Assembly: GCA_021771695.1 (NCBI GenBank)
Contig: JAETON010000003.1
Location: 62,001-126,000, forward strand
DNA length: 64,000 nt
Origin: Lachnospiraceae bacterium
GTDB taxonomy: Bacteria > Bacillota > Clostridia > Lachnospirales > Lachnospiraceae
Direction: 5' to 3'
The notes below the pieces were generated by a model that searched no databases, was not told where the DNA came from, and saw only the letters and a program-made list of their open reading frames with translations. The position numbers and the translations under genes are program-made. Of the stretch, positions 45,766 to 53,874 are shown piece after piece; within the stretch, counting starts at the first letter, position 1; each line of letters begins with the position of its first letter.

Positions 45766-45849
45766 AATTCACTCTCTTTTCCATAGAGTCATTATAAAAT
45801 TTACATTCGGCTTTTTCCTCTCTTTTTCTGCACAATAATGCGAAGTTCA

Positions 45850-46629
45850 TTACTTTACTGCACAAACTTGAATCCTCCGAAATGTTTCAAAACATCTTCC
45901 ATCCGGCTGTTTTGTTTTCTGAATCATTGCTTCTACAACTTCCTCTCGGAATGTCTTTTTCATTTTATCCGGTATACATCCTATAAATGGCACAAGCGTT
46001 GGCTGATCCAGCCACCCAATCATCTCGTCGGCATTTGAAAAATATCGGTCTCTGTTTTCCTCTGCCACAGATATTTTTGAAAAATCAATCTCTTTTACCA
46101 GTGCATCATATTCCTGTTTGGACGGCATATACCACGGCCATTCAAATTCCTGAAAATATTTCTGATATTTTTCATCCTGCATCTCTCCCCGGATAACCTC
46201 GAAAAAATTAGAACATGTTCCATTTCCTCCAAAATTCCACGCAATCATTCCTCCCGGCTTTAATGCTCGGAACACATTTTTTAAAAGTAATTTATGGTCT
46301 TTTACCCAGTGTAATGCTGCATTGGAATAAATGACATCAAATTTATTTTCAAAGTCTAATTGATTGATATCCATCTGCATAAATTGCAGATTATCTTTTT
46401 TATGCTTTTTCGCTGTTTTTATCATCCCTATGGAAGCGTCAATTCCGAGAACATTTCCATCTGGCACACAAAACGCCAGCTGTTCTGTCAATGTACCATC
46501 TCCACAACCCAAATCTAAAATTCTTTCATTTCCATTCAACTGTAACTGTGAGATCAAACTCTTTCCCCATTCTTTCTGATGCCTTGATGCTTTTTCATAT
46601 TGTTCACCAATGAATTCAAACGTTCCCAT
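45850..46629 (-). CDS. class I SAM-dependent methyltransferase (trans-aconitate methyltransferase-like)
   Basis: A 259-residue methyltransferase. The SAM-binding motif I is ILDLGCGDGTLTEQL (about residues 37-51), followed by GIDAS and IYSNAALHWV, a pattern seen in Tam-type enzymes. The C-terminal insert (about 140-230) would set the substrate, which is unknown. Confidence 0.88.
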   Translation of the reverse strand: MGTFEFIGEQYEKASRHQKEWGKSLISQLQLNGNERILDLGCGDGTLTEQLAFCVPDGNVLGIDASIGMIKTAKKHKKDNLQFMQMDINQLDFENKFDVIYSNAALHWVKDHKLLLKNVFRALKPGGMIAWNFGGNGTCSNFFEVIRGEMQDEKYQKYFQEFEWPWYMPSKQEYDALVKEIDFSKISVAEENRDRYFSNADEMIGWLDQPTLVPFIGCIPDKMKKTFREEVVEAMIQKTKQPDGRCFETFRRIQVCAVK

Positions 46630-46681
46630 ATTTCCGTCCTCCTAACTATAAAAAAGTGTAATGTAATATACTAATTATTTC

Positions 46682-47239
46682 TTAAACTTTCATTTTCTCC
46701 AAATATTTTACCGGCACATTTTTGGTAAGCCAAACACCATTGACCGAACGATATATTTTCCATCCATCTTTCATCATTTCTCCTGTATGCACTCGATAAA
46801 TCACTGGTCTTCCGTGGCGTTTCCCAACCTTCCTTGCAGTCTCTTCATCCGAAGATAAATGCACATATAATCTTCTTTTTGAAATTAAACCTATTTTATC
46901 AATGGATTTTACATATTTTTCTCCAGTTCCATGCCAAAGGTATTCTGGCGGGTCAACTTCTTCTAATTCTACATCCACCGGGATAGAATGACCTTGATTG
47001 GCTCGAATCAGAGTCTTATCTTTATTAAAGGAATATCTCTGTTTGTTATCCGTCCGTACAATTTCCTCTAAAATTTCCATGTTCAACGGATGGGTTCTGT
47101 TCACACCTTCAATGAGTTCTTTTACATCTGCCCATCCATGTTCATCTAAAAAAATACCGATTGCCTCTGGTCTGTGTCGTAAAATCATGCTGATATATTT
47201 GCTTGTTTTTGTAAGATTCATAATTCCTTTATTCTCCAT
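46682..47239 (-). CDS. kptA: RNA 2'-phosphotransferase (KptA/Tpt1)
   Basis: A 185-residue NAD-dependent 2'-phosphotransferase. The Tpt1 signature elements are LRHRPEAIG, RANQGHS, LWHGT and HLSSDEETARKVGKRHGRP. The conserved Arg-His-Arg-Arg active-site set appears present. In eukaryotes it removes a splicing phosphate from tRNA; bacteria lack that splicing route, so its role is uncertain. MNLTKTSKYIS at 47221 is an alternative start. Confidence 0.92.
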   Translation of the reverse strand: MENKGIMNLTKTSKYISMILRHRPEAIGIFLDEHGWADVKELIEGVNRTHPLNMEILEEIVRTDNKQRYSFNKDKTLIRANQGHSIPVDVELEEVDPPEYLWHGTGEKYVKSIDKIGLISKRRLYVHLSSDEETARKVGKRHGRPVIYRVHTGEMMKDGWKIYRSVNGVWLTKNVPVKYLEKMKV

Positions 47240-47492
47240 TCTCTGGTACTGCTTCCGTATTTTTTGGTAATATCAGATTCAGAAGAATCGCTGCAAGAAA
47301 TACTACCGCCACACAGTTTTCCGCAAATACATTTCGTATAATTTGAGGAAAAACCGCAAAATTTTCCGAAATCTGTGTAAAACCAATTCCCGTGCTTAAA
47401 GGCAGTGCAGAAATTGCAATATTTCTTTGAGAATAACCACATTTACTAATCATCTGCAATCCGCTGATCACAACAGTTCCAAGATATCCTTT
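47229..47492 (-). pseudogene. C-terminal remnant of a xanthine/uracil permease gene
   Basis: The frame KGYLGTVVISGLQMISK...NLILPKNTEAV matches the last two or three helices of nucleobase:cation symporter-2 permeases (ISGLQMI and LNLILP are typical). An in-frame stop precedes it, and no upstream portion of the permease is present. It ends 10 bp inside kptA. Confidence 0.7.
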
Positions 47493-47596
47493 TCACACTT
47501 TTATCAGCGTAACAAATTTTGTATGGCCTGACAAGTAAAACTAACATTTTACACTTTCTCTCATATACTAAATTAAACACTTATGGAGAGGCTGTT

Positions 47597-48508
47597 ATGT
47601 ACCTGTTTATCGGCATTTTATTTGCCTGCTGCATTTTATTCTTTATCATTCATTTTTACCGCAGAAAATGTATCATCACTAAAATCTGCTGCATGAACCA
47701 TTGTGAGAAACTGGATTTATTAAATCGATTAGCTGAGCCTTTTGGTTTTTGCTACCTCCCAGCTCAGGATATTATGACTTCGCGATTGGACGCATGGCAA
47801 AAAGATTTTGGCTACCGTTCCCTCTATGACAAAACCGCTCCTCATTTCAATATGGTATTTGACTGCGAACCTGTTTATTTTGATTATAAAGACCATACCT
47901 GGCTGATTGAATTTTGGAAAGGGCAATACGGAATTAATATTGGCGGAGAAATCGGCATCTATTATGCAAACTCCATTTTAACCTCCGATCAATATGAACA
48001 AGCTGACTTTCATGGGGTATCCGATTCTGATTTCCTTCCCATTTCCATGAAATTATATTTCAAAGGAAAACAACTATTTTCCATCCGACAGCTTCATTGG
48101 TGGCTGACCGGCTTTTGCATGGGAAATTACTGTGAACCTGAAAATTTAATCATGGATATTTCTATTGCTTTCCCAAATGAAGAAATGCTCCAGAGTTTTG
48201 TAAAAGGTCTAGAAAATCTTGGTTATAAAACATCTGAATTATGCATGAACTGTCTTAGGGTTTCATTTTCTTTTTCCGTTCCTCATACCAAACAGCCGCG
48301 AAAAGTTTACCGCTTCCAAACTCAGATTTCACAATGGGGAAATCGGTTTTTATGCAAATTATATGTTTATATTACAAAACCATTTACGTGTACTATAGAT
48401 CGAATTCTATATCTATACTTCTTTCTCCCTATAACATTCCGCCGAATGCTGTGCTTTCGGAAAAACCATAAACAAAAATTTCACAAGGAGTATCGAAGAC
48501 AGCCATGA
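47597..48508 (+). CDS. DUF4474-domain protein with N-terminal membrane anchor
   Basis: About 303 residues. One hydrophobic segment (MYLFIGILFACCILFFIIHF, residues 1-20) anchors it. The body (GFCYLPAQDIMTSRLDAWQKDFGY, WLIEFWKGQYGINIGGEIGIY) is the DUF4474 domain found mainly in Clostridia. Function is unknown. The ATG at 47597 has GGAGAGG 5 bases upstream and is preferred over an earlier in-frame start at 47519. Its last 4 bp overlap the phosphoesterase gene. Confidence 0.8.
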   Translation: MYLFIGILFACCILFFIIHFYRRKCIITKICCMNHCEKLDLLNRLAEPFGFCYLPAQDIMTSRLDAWQKDFGYRSLYDKTAPHFNMVFDCEPVYFDYKDHTWLIEFWKGQYGINIGGEIGIYYANSILTSDQYEQADFHGVSDSDFLPISMKLYFKGKQLFSIRQLHWWLTGFCMGNYCEPENLIMDISIAFPNEEMLQSFVKGLENLGYKTSELCMNCLRVSFSFSVPHTKQPRKVYRFQTQISQWGNRFLCKLYVYITKPFTCTIDRILYLYFFLPITFRRMLCFRKNHKQKFHKEYRRQP

Positions 48509-49386
48509 ATGCTTACTACCGCATATCTAAAGCATTTACCAATGCCTGCTGCCTGCCCCTAGACACCTGTTCCAAATATGTAATCTTCAGTGACTGTCAC
48601 CGAGGAACAGGGAAAGCAAATGATAATTTTCTAAAAAATGAACTGCTTTATTTGGCAGCTTTAAAACATTATTTTCAAAAAGATTTTACTTACTTGGAAT
48701 TAGGCGATGGAGATGAACTTTGGGAAAACCGCTCTTTTGAAGATATCAAACAAATGCATCCTGATTCCTTTGAATTAATGTCAAAATTCCATCAATATGG
48801 CAGGTTTTATGCCGTATACGGCAACCACGATATTGTAAAAAAACGGACAAATTTTTCTGAAAAATGCTGCCGAAATTATTACTGTGAACATGAATTATGC
48901 CAAAAACCATTATTCCCTTATATTGCATTTTATTCTGGAATTATTTTAAAGGATAAAGAAAAGAAAAAAGACATCTATTTAACCCACGGCCATCAAGCGG
49001 ATTTCCTTAACTGCACTCTTTGGCCTCTTTCTCGTTTTTTCGTCCGCTATATCTGGCGTCCCTTAGAATTACTGGGTGTCCCAGATCCAACCAGTGCTGC
49101 TAAAAATCATCGAAGAAAGAAAAAATCTGAACAACGTCTAACCGCTTGGGCCAAAGAGCATCATCACATTTTGATTACAGGCCATACCCATCATCCAATG
49201 ATTGGTACTGCCAGCTCCCCTTATTTCAATACCGGAAGCTGCATCTCACCTTCTGGTATTACCTGCATTGAAATTGAAAATCGCTGCATCTCCCTGGCAA
49301 AATGGAGTTTAAAAATTGACAATAATCAAGCGGTTTACGCAGGAAAAAGCGTATTAGGAAACACCATTTGTATTGATAACTATTAA
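48505..49386 (+). CDS. calcineurin-like metallophosphoesterase
   Basis: A 293-residue dinuclear metal phosphoesterase. All motifs are visible: FSDCHRG (D-x-H), LELGDGDE, YGNHD, THGHQ and GHTHHP. UDP-diacylglucosamine hydrolase-type, nucleotide or phosphodiester substrates are possible. The 4-bp overlap with the DUF4474 gene implies coupled expression and perhaps a shared envelope task. Confidence 0.9.
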   Translation: MNAYYRISKAFTNACCLPLDTCSKYVIFSDCHRGTGKANDNFLKNELLYLAALKHYFQKDFTYLELGDGDELWENRSFEDIKQMHPDSFELMSKFHQYGRFYAVYGNHDIVKKRTNFSEKCCRNYYCEHELCQKPLFPYIAFYSGIILKDKEKKKDIYLTHGHQADFLNCTLWPLSRFFVRYIWRPLELLGVPDPTSAAKNHRRKKKSEQRLTAWAKEHHHILITGHTHHPMIGTASSPYFNTGSCISPSGITCIEIENRCISLAKWSLKIDNNQAVYAGKSVLGNTICIDNY

Positions 49387-49473
49387 TCATTTTTTTCATT
49401 TGCTTGTTTTCTTTTTTACAATTGATATAATGACAATAAAGCATACCATGAAAAACACAGAAAGGAAGACATT

Positions 49474-50040
49474 ATGAGAAAAAACTTTGGACCAAAACCA
49501 TTTATCTACCCACAGCCAGTATTGATTGCAGCCACTTACGGAGAGGATGGGACTCCCGATGCTATGAATATCGCCTATGGCGGAATCATAAATTCCAATC
49601 GTCTGCAAATCAATATCGGTGTCAGACATAAAACCTCTGATAATATTAAATTGCGGAAAGCTTTTACCATCGGTATCGCAGACGAGGAACATTTAATTTC
49701 TGCGGATTATGTTGGTATTGTATCTGGACATGATGAAACAAATAAAATTGAAAAGTCTGGATTCCAACTGGTAAAAAGCGAGTTTGTTGACGCTCCTATT
49801 ATTGAAAATCTGCCAATTTCTTTGGAATGTAAAGTAGAAGAAATCAATCAATACGACCAGACACTTCGGATCGCTGCGGAAATTGTCAACGTCAGTGTCG
49901 ATGAGAAAATTCTAGATGAAAACGGAAATATATCTCCTGAAAAATTGAATGTAATTTCTTATGATCCCTGCAATCATTTCTATTTGAAAGTTACAGGAAA
50001 AGCAGGCACCGCATTTAAAGACGGCGAAACATTGAAATAG
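49474..50040 (+). CDS. flavin reductase-like FMN-binding protein
   Basis: A 188-residue protein of the flavin reductase/FMN-binding split-barrel family (MRKNFGPKPFIYPQPVLIAATYGEDGTPDAMNIAYGG opening, PCNHFYLKVTG near the end). Such proteins reduce flavins or bind FMN as electron carriers in anaerobes. The AGAAAGGAAG site precedes the ATG. Confidence 0.88.
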   Translation: MRKNFGPKPFIYPQPVLIAATYGEDGTPDAMNIAYGGIINSNRLQINIGVRHKTSDNIKLRKAFTIGIADEEHLISADYVGIVSGHDETNKIEKSGFQLVKSEFVDAPIIENLPISLECKVEEINQYDQTLRIAAEIVNVSVDEKILDENGNISPEKLNVISYDPCNHFYLKVTGKAGTAFKDGETLK

Positions 50041-50050
50041 AAAATATGCT

Positions 50051-50066
50051 ATAATGGTCCCATTAT
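50051..50066 (+). promoter_or_regulatory. palindrome at the parvulin gene promoter
   Basis: ATAATGG-TC-CCATTAT is a perfect 7-bp inverted repeat that overlaps a TATAAT-type -10 (50050-50055) upstream of the isomerase gene. It could be an operator. Confidence 0.35.
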
Positions 50067-50087
50067 TGAACACAAAAGGAGAAAATT

Positions 50088-50828
50088 ATGGATAACCAAA
50101 AAATACTGGCAACTGTTGCCGGAGAAAACATTACACAGGAAGATCTAGATGCATTACTTCATTCTCTTCCGCAGGAACAACAGGTTTATGCTGCCAACGA
50201 ACAGTTTCAGCAACAGTGCCTAAACCAGCTCATTACCATTCATCTGCTTGCAAAATTAGGTGAAGATATGAAATTAGACAAAACAGAACCATTCAAAAAA
50301 TCAATGGCTCATACAAGAAAAGAGATTCTTGCTCAAATGGCTGTTGCTGAATCTATGAAAGAAATCACAATCACTGACGAAGAAGCAAAAGATTATTACG
50401 ATGCAAACCAAAATCAGTTTTTAACCGGCGAAACAGTACAGGCAAAGCACATCTTAGTAGATGAAGAAGACAAATGTAACGAAATTCTTGAATTGATTAC
50501 AAAGGGAGAAAAATCATTTGAAGATGCTGCAAAAGAACTCTCCACCTGCCCATCCGGACAAAAAGGCGGAGACCTCGGTTCCTTTGGAAGAGGTCAGATG
50601 GTCAAGGAATTTGAAGATGCTGCATTTTCAGCAGAAATCGGACATATCGTTGGCCCAGTAAAAACTCAATTCGGTTATCATCTCATTAAAGTTGAACAAA
50701 AAAATGATGCACAAGCATCTTCCTTTGAGAATGTGGCAGAATCAATTAAACAGACTTTAATGAAGCAGAAACAAAATGATGTGTATGCGAAGAAAATTAA
50801 AGAATTGAAAGAGAAATATGTGGAGTAG
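50088..50828 (+). CDS. parvulin-type peptidylprolyl isomerase (PpiC/PrsA-like, cytoplasmic)
   Basis: A 246-residue protein with an N-terminal SurA-like chaperone segment (about 1-110) and a parvulin domain (about 115-205) with AKHILV, LSTCPSGQKGGDLGSFGRGQMV and FGYHLIKV. No signal peptide or lipobox is visible, unlike true PrsA, so it should act in the cytoplasm. Confidence 0.93.
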   Translation: MDNQKILATVAGENITQEDLDALLHSLPQEQQVYAANEQFQQQCLNQLITIHLLAKLGEDMKLDKTEPFKKSMAHTRKEILAQMAVAESMKEITITDEEAKDYYDANQNQFLTGETVQAKHILVDEEDKCNEILELITKGEKSFEDAAKELSTCPSGQKGGDLGSFGRGQMVKEFEDAAFSAEIGHIVGPVKTQFGYHLIKVEQKNDAQASSFENVAESIKQTLMKQKQNDVYAKKIKELKEKYVE

Positions 50829-50887
50829 AATACTTCGCAAGTTGACTTGGGGATGCTGACTAAAATAAGATAAGTTGAAATTGTTAC

Positions 50888-50922
50888 AAAGGGTAGTGCC
50901 TGTTTTTCAGGTATTACCCTTT
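50888..50922 (+). terminator. stem-loop after the parvulin gene
   Basis: AAAGGGTA-G-T-G-CCTG pairs with CAGG-T-A-T-TACCCTTT around a T5 loop. The trailing T-run is short (TTTACTTGC), so termination may be incomplete. Confidence 0.55.
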
Positions 50923-51044
50923 ACTTGCATTATACTGCGGTTATGCTCATTGTCAATCAGACATTTGAAAACAGCAGGAATTTACAGTATATGAAATCAG
51001 GCTGTCAACAGGCAGTCGATTTTTTATACTATATTTTCAGCAGC

Positions 51045-51398
51045 TTAATAATTATATTTCCCAAGCCACTCTTCGAAGTAGATTTCCAGCTGGCTTTGGA
51101 TCTTGCTCCAGTCCTGGCGTCTTCCGGTCCACTTACGGGTGATATCCATTGTCGCCAGGTAAAGCATTTTTAGAAGACTGTCATCCGATGGGAAAATGGT
51201 TTTGCTTTTAGTTACTTTGCGTAGCTGGAGGTTAAAACCTTCTACAGCATTCGTCGTATAAACCAGTCTGCGGACGGCCTCCGGATATTTGAAATATGTA
51301 GATAACATTGTCCAGTTGCCGCTCCATGATTTATAGATCTTTGGATATTTTGCATCCCATGTTTCCCGAAACAGCTCCAGTGTCCTGCTATAATTAAG
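51045..51398 (-). pseudogene. IS256-family transposase, C-terminal fragment
   Basis: About 118 residues remain of a Mutator/IS256-type transposase (LELFRETWDAKYP, YTTNAVEGFN, FPSDDSLLKMLYLA), including the region of the last catalytic Glu. The reading frame is cut exactly where the IS3-family element begins at 51400. The missing N-terminal part is not found on the other side of that element. Confidence 0.88.
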
Positions 51399-51450
51399 TT
51401 GTAACACCCAGTGATAGTTTGATATACTCAAATTATAAGGAGATGTTACA

Positions 51451-51741
51451 ATATCAAAAACTAAGAAGTATGAGCCTGAGCTCAAGGAACAAATCATTCG
51501 TCTTCATCTAGAGGAAGGACGAACAGTAAAAAACCTTACCGAAGAATATCACCTTGGTCAAGGTACACTAAGATACTGGTTATCACAGCGCAGCAAAGAA
51601 TGCCAAACAAATGAAACTATCCAGCAGGAAAATGAATCCTATGCTGAAATTAATCGTTTACGTAAAGAATTAGCTGAAGCAAAAAAGGAAAATGAATTCC
51701 TAAAAAAAGCAGCGGCATTCTTTGCGAGGGAAATCGATTAG
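51451..51741 (+). CDS. IS3-family transposase OrfA
   Basis: A 96-residue HTH/leucine-zipper protein (LKEQIIRLHLEEG, GQGTLRYWLSQR, then heptad-like RLRKELAEAKKENEFLKKAA). There is no ATG, GTG or TTG in position. An AAGGAG site is followed 8 bases later by ATA TCA, so either ATA serves as an inefficient start or the original ATG was mutated. The A7 run at 51702-51708 allows a -1 shift into orfB. Confidence 0.8.
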   Translation: MSKTKKYEPELKEQIIRLHLEEGRTVKNLTEEYHLGQGTLRYWLSQRSKECQTNETIQQENESYAEINRLRKELAEAKKENEFLKKAAAFFAREID

Positions 51742-51803
51742 CTCAGTACCAGTTCATTCAAAAATACTCTCCAGAATTCGGCATCAGATGGCTGCTCCGA
51801 AGA

Positions 51804-52595
51804 TTGAGCATCTGTCCTAATGCCTATTACAATTATTTGAAAAATTGTAAAGCAGAATATCGAAAAACAAAGGCATCCATCCAGCGTAGAATGGTTGAAA
51901 TATACCATGACAACGATGGAGTTCCAGGGTATCGAATGAGACATGATTACCTTGCTATGGAAAATATTATTTATTCGTATGCTGCGATTTTTAAATATGC
52001 GCATGAGTTGGGCTTACAATCTATTGTGCGACGTAAAAAACCTGAATACAGAAAAGGAAAGGTCAACAAAATATTTACCAATTTGCTCAATCGTCAATTT
52101 ACAGTAACCGAGCCAAACAAAGTATGGTGCACAGATTTCACTTATATGCCAAGACCAAATGGTACAATGCGTTATAATTGTTCCATTATAGATCTTTTTG
52201 ATAGAAGTGCTGCAGCTACGTTGAACGGTTCAAGCATAACCGCAGAATTAGCGATAGCCACGCTGCAAAAGGCATTAAATCAACAGAAACCTGGCAAGGG
52301 CATTATTTTACATTCGGACCAAGGAAGCCAATATACGTCAAAAGAATTTAACGATTTCTGTGCAAAAAAATTTGTACAGCAAAGTATGAGTCGTGCATAT
52401 TGTCCATATGATCGCGCTCCAATGGAGCGATTCTATAATACGTTCAAAAACGAATTCTATAACTTGTATTCATTTTCATCAAATGATGATTTGGATGAGA
52501 GAACCTGTGAATTTGTTTATGGAAAATATAATCATAAAAGACCGCATACACACAACGATGGTCGCACTCCTATTGTAGCACGTTATGCTGCATAG
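51804..52595 (+). CDS. IS3-family transposase OrfB (DDE integrase domain)
   Basis: 263 residues from the first ATG, but the frame is open back to the slippery site at 51708, so the natural product is an OrfAB fusion of roughly 380 residues. The catalytic triad is intact: Asp in WCTDFTYMP, Asp in LHSDQGSQYTS and Glu in PMERFYNTFKNE. An N-terminal HTH_21-type segment precedes it. Confidence 0.93.
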   Translation: MSICPNAYYNYLKNCKAEYRKTKASIQRRMVEIYHDNDGVPGYRMRHDYLAMENIIYSYAAIFKYAHELGLQSIVRRKKPEYRKGKVNKIFTNLLNRQFTVTEPNKVWCTDFTYMPRPNGTMRYNCSIIDLFDRSAAATLNGSSITAELAIATLQKALNQQKPGKGIILHSDQGSQYTSKEFNDFCAKKFVQQSMSRAYCPYDRAPMERFYNTFKNEFYNLYSFSSNDDLDERTCEFVYGKYNHKRPHTHNDGRTPIVARYAA

Positions 52596-52681
52596 AGGGG
52601 GGAAACTATCAACAGGTGTTACAATTTTGCTTGACAACAACAATCATCATAATCTCGCTGTTCAAAATTATGAAAACTGTA

Positions 52682-53699
52682 CTTTACATTCCACTATGTT
52701 TCTATTAAATCGCGTGCCTGCACCTGCACATATATAAATACTTGTATCTTTACATTCCACTATGTTTCTATTAAATCCGAGTATTTTCAGCTGCTTCAAA
52801 ACGGAACAGAGAACTTTACATTCCACTATGTTTCTATTAAATCAGGCATTCCGTCCAAATACTGCTTTGTTTGATTTGCCTTTACATTCCACTATGTTTC
52901 TATTAAATCAGAATCCAAGAACACATAAGCCAATATCGAGGCAACCTTTACATTCCACTATGTTTCTATTAAATCAGGTTTTCGCCTCCTTTCCTTATTT
53001 AGTTTTTGTCATCTTTACATTCCACTATGTTTCTATTAAATCCCATCTGCCGCCCCAGCATCAAAATCTGTTTCAACCTTTACATTCCACTATGTTTCTA
53101 TTAAATCCAGGAATTACGCTTAAAAGGCGTTGTATCAATTTTAGACTTTACATTCCACTATGTTTCTATTAAATCGAACTTACTAAAACTTTCAAAATCT
53201 TCTATAAAATACTTTACATTCCACTATGTTTCTATTAAATCCTATATTCTAAAGTATTCATATCAATTTTTTTCTTTCTTTACATTCCACTATGTTTCTA
53301 TTAAATCTAAATCTTCTGCACTCCCAACCATTAATTTAAAATCCTTTACATTCCACTATGTTTCTATTAAATCGAAAAAATCAAATTACTTCTTACAAAG
53401 AAAAAAACCTTTACATTCCACTATGTTTCTATTAAATCAACGTTATTCGTAGATTATCTTTAGATTTAAACAACTTTACATTCCACTATGTTTCTATTAA
53501 ATCAAAATTTGATTATTTTATTAATTATTATTGCTTCTCTTTACATTCCACTATGTTTCTATTAAATCATCATCTCTTTCACGTATTAAGCCAAAGAAAC
53601 CATCTTTACATTCCACTATGTTTCTATTAAATCAGGCTTGTATACTACATCTCCTCTTGTTTCACCCTCCTTTACATTCCACTATGTTTCTATTAAATC
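52682..53699 (-). CRISPR. type I-B CRISPR array, 16 repeats and 15 spacers
   Basis: Sixteen identical 30-bp repeats, read on the minus strand as GATTTAATAG-AAACATAGTG-GAATGTAAAG, start every 65-68 bp and enclose 15 different spacers of 35-38 bp. The minus strand is taken as the crRNA strand because it then ends ATGTAAAG, like the 8-nt handles of clostridial I-B repeats, and runs with the cas genes. The leader is therefore at the 53.7-kb end and the oldest spacers are at 52.7 kb beside the IS element. Confidence 0.97.
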
Positions 53700-53874
53700 C
53701 CGTGCTCATAAAAGCTCCTTTTTGCAAAGCCTTTACAGTCCATTTTTGTCGACTTCCTATTAAATTTCATATTTTTACGCTTACAATTTCTCTAGCCTGC
53801 AATTAAGCCTGGATTTTTCACATTTTTTAGTATTGTCGATCCCCTTATATTTTTACATTATCTATGATCGACAG
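53700..53874 (-). promoter_or_regulatory. CRISPR leader with a degenerate repeat
   Basis: This AT-rich stretch lies between the cas2 stop and the first repeat. It contains a degenerate repeat (53731-53766) whose ends match the array repeat (TTTAATAG at one end, TGGA-C-TGTAAAG at the other) with about 6 extra bases in the middle. A 31-bp spacer-like segment follows it. Farther out, TGTCGATC and GATCGACA form an inverted repeat (53834-53841 and 53866-53873). TTGTCGA recurs inside the degenerate repeat. Confidence 0.7.

Larger units (their letters stand above)
51400..52624 (+). mobile_element. IS3-family insertion sequence (1225 bp)
   Basis: The ends are imperfect inverted repeats: TGTAACACCCAGTGATAGTTT on the left and TGTAACACCTGTTGATAGTTT as the complement of the right. 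They begin TG and end CA as in the IS3 family. Two overlapping frames encode OrfA and OrfB joined by an A7 slippery run. No matching target duplication is visible (left flank ends AAGT, right flank starts ATTT). The element lies 57 bp from the outermost CRISPR repeat. Confidence 0.92.

Noticed and set aside
47218-47442. Alternative minus-strand frame at the permease remnant
   Set aside because: The overlapping frame (47229-47492) matches nucleobase permeases; this one is a cysteine-rich shadow.
51421-51497. N-terminal part of the minus-strand frame running from the IS3 element into the IS256 fragment
   Set aside because: These residues are encoded by IS3 end DNA and are a fusion artefact of the insertion.
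52625-52681. Looked for a leader or terminator between the IS element and the last repeat
   Set aside because: Only AT-rich sequence without stem-loop or promoter is visible.
52762-53172. Plus-strand reading frames with repeated FLLN / LHSTMFLLN peptides
   Set aside because: They are translations of the CRISPR repeats, not proteins.
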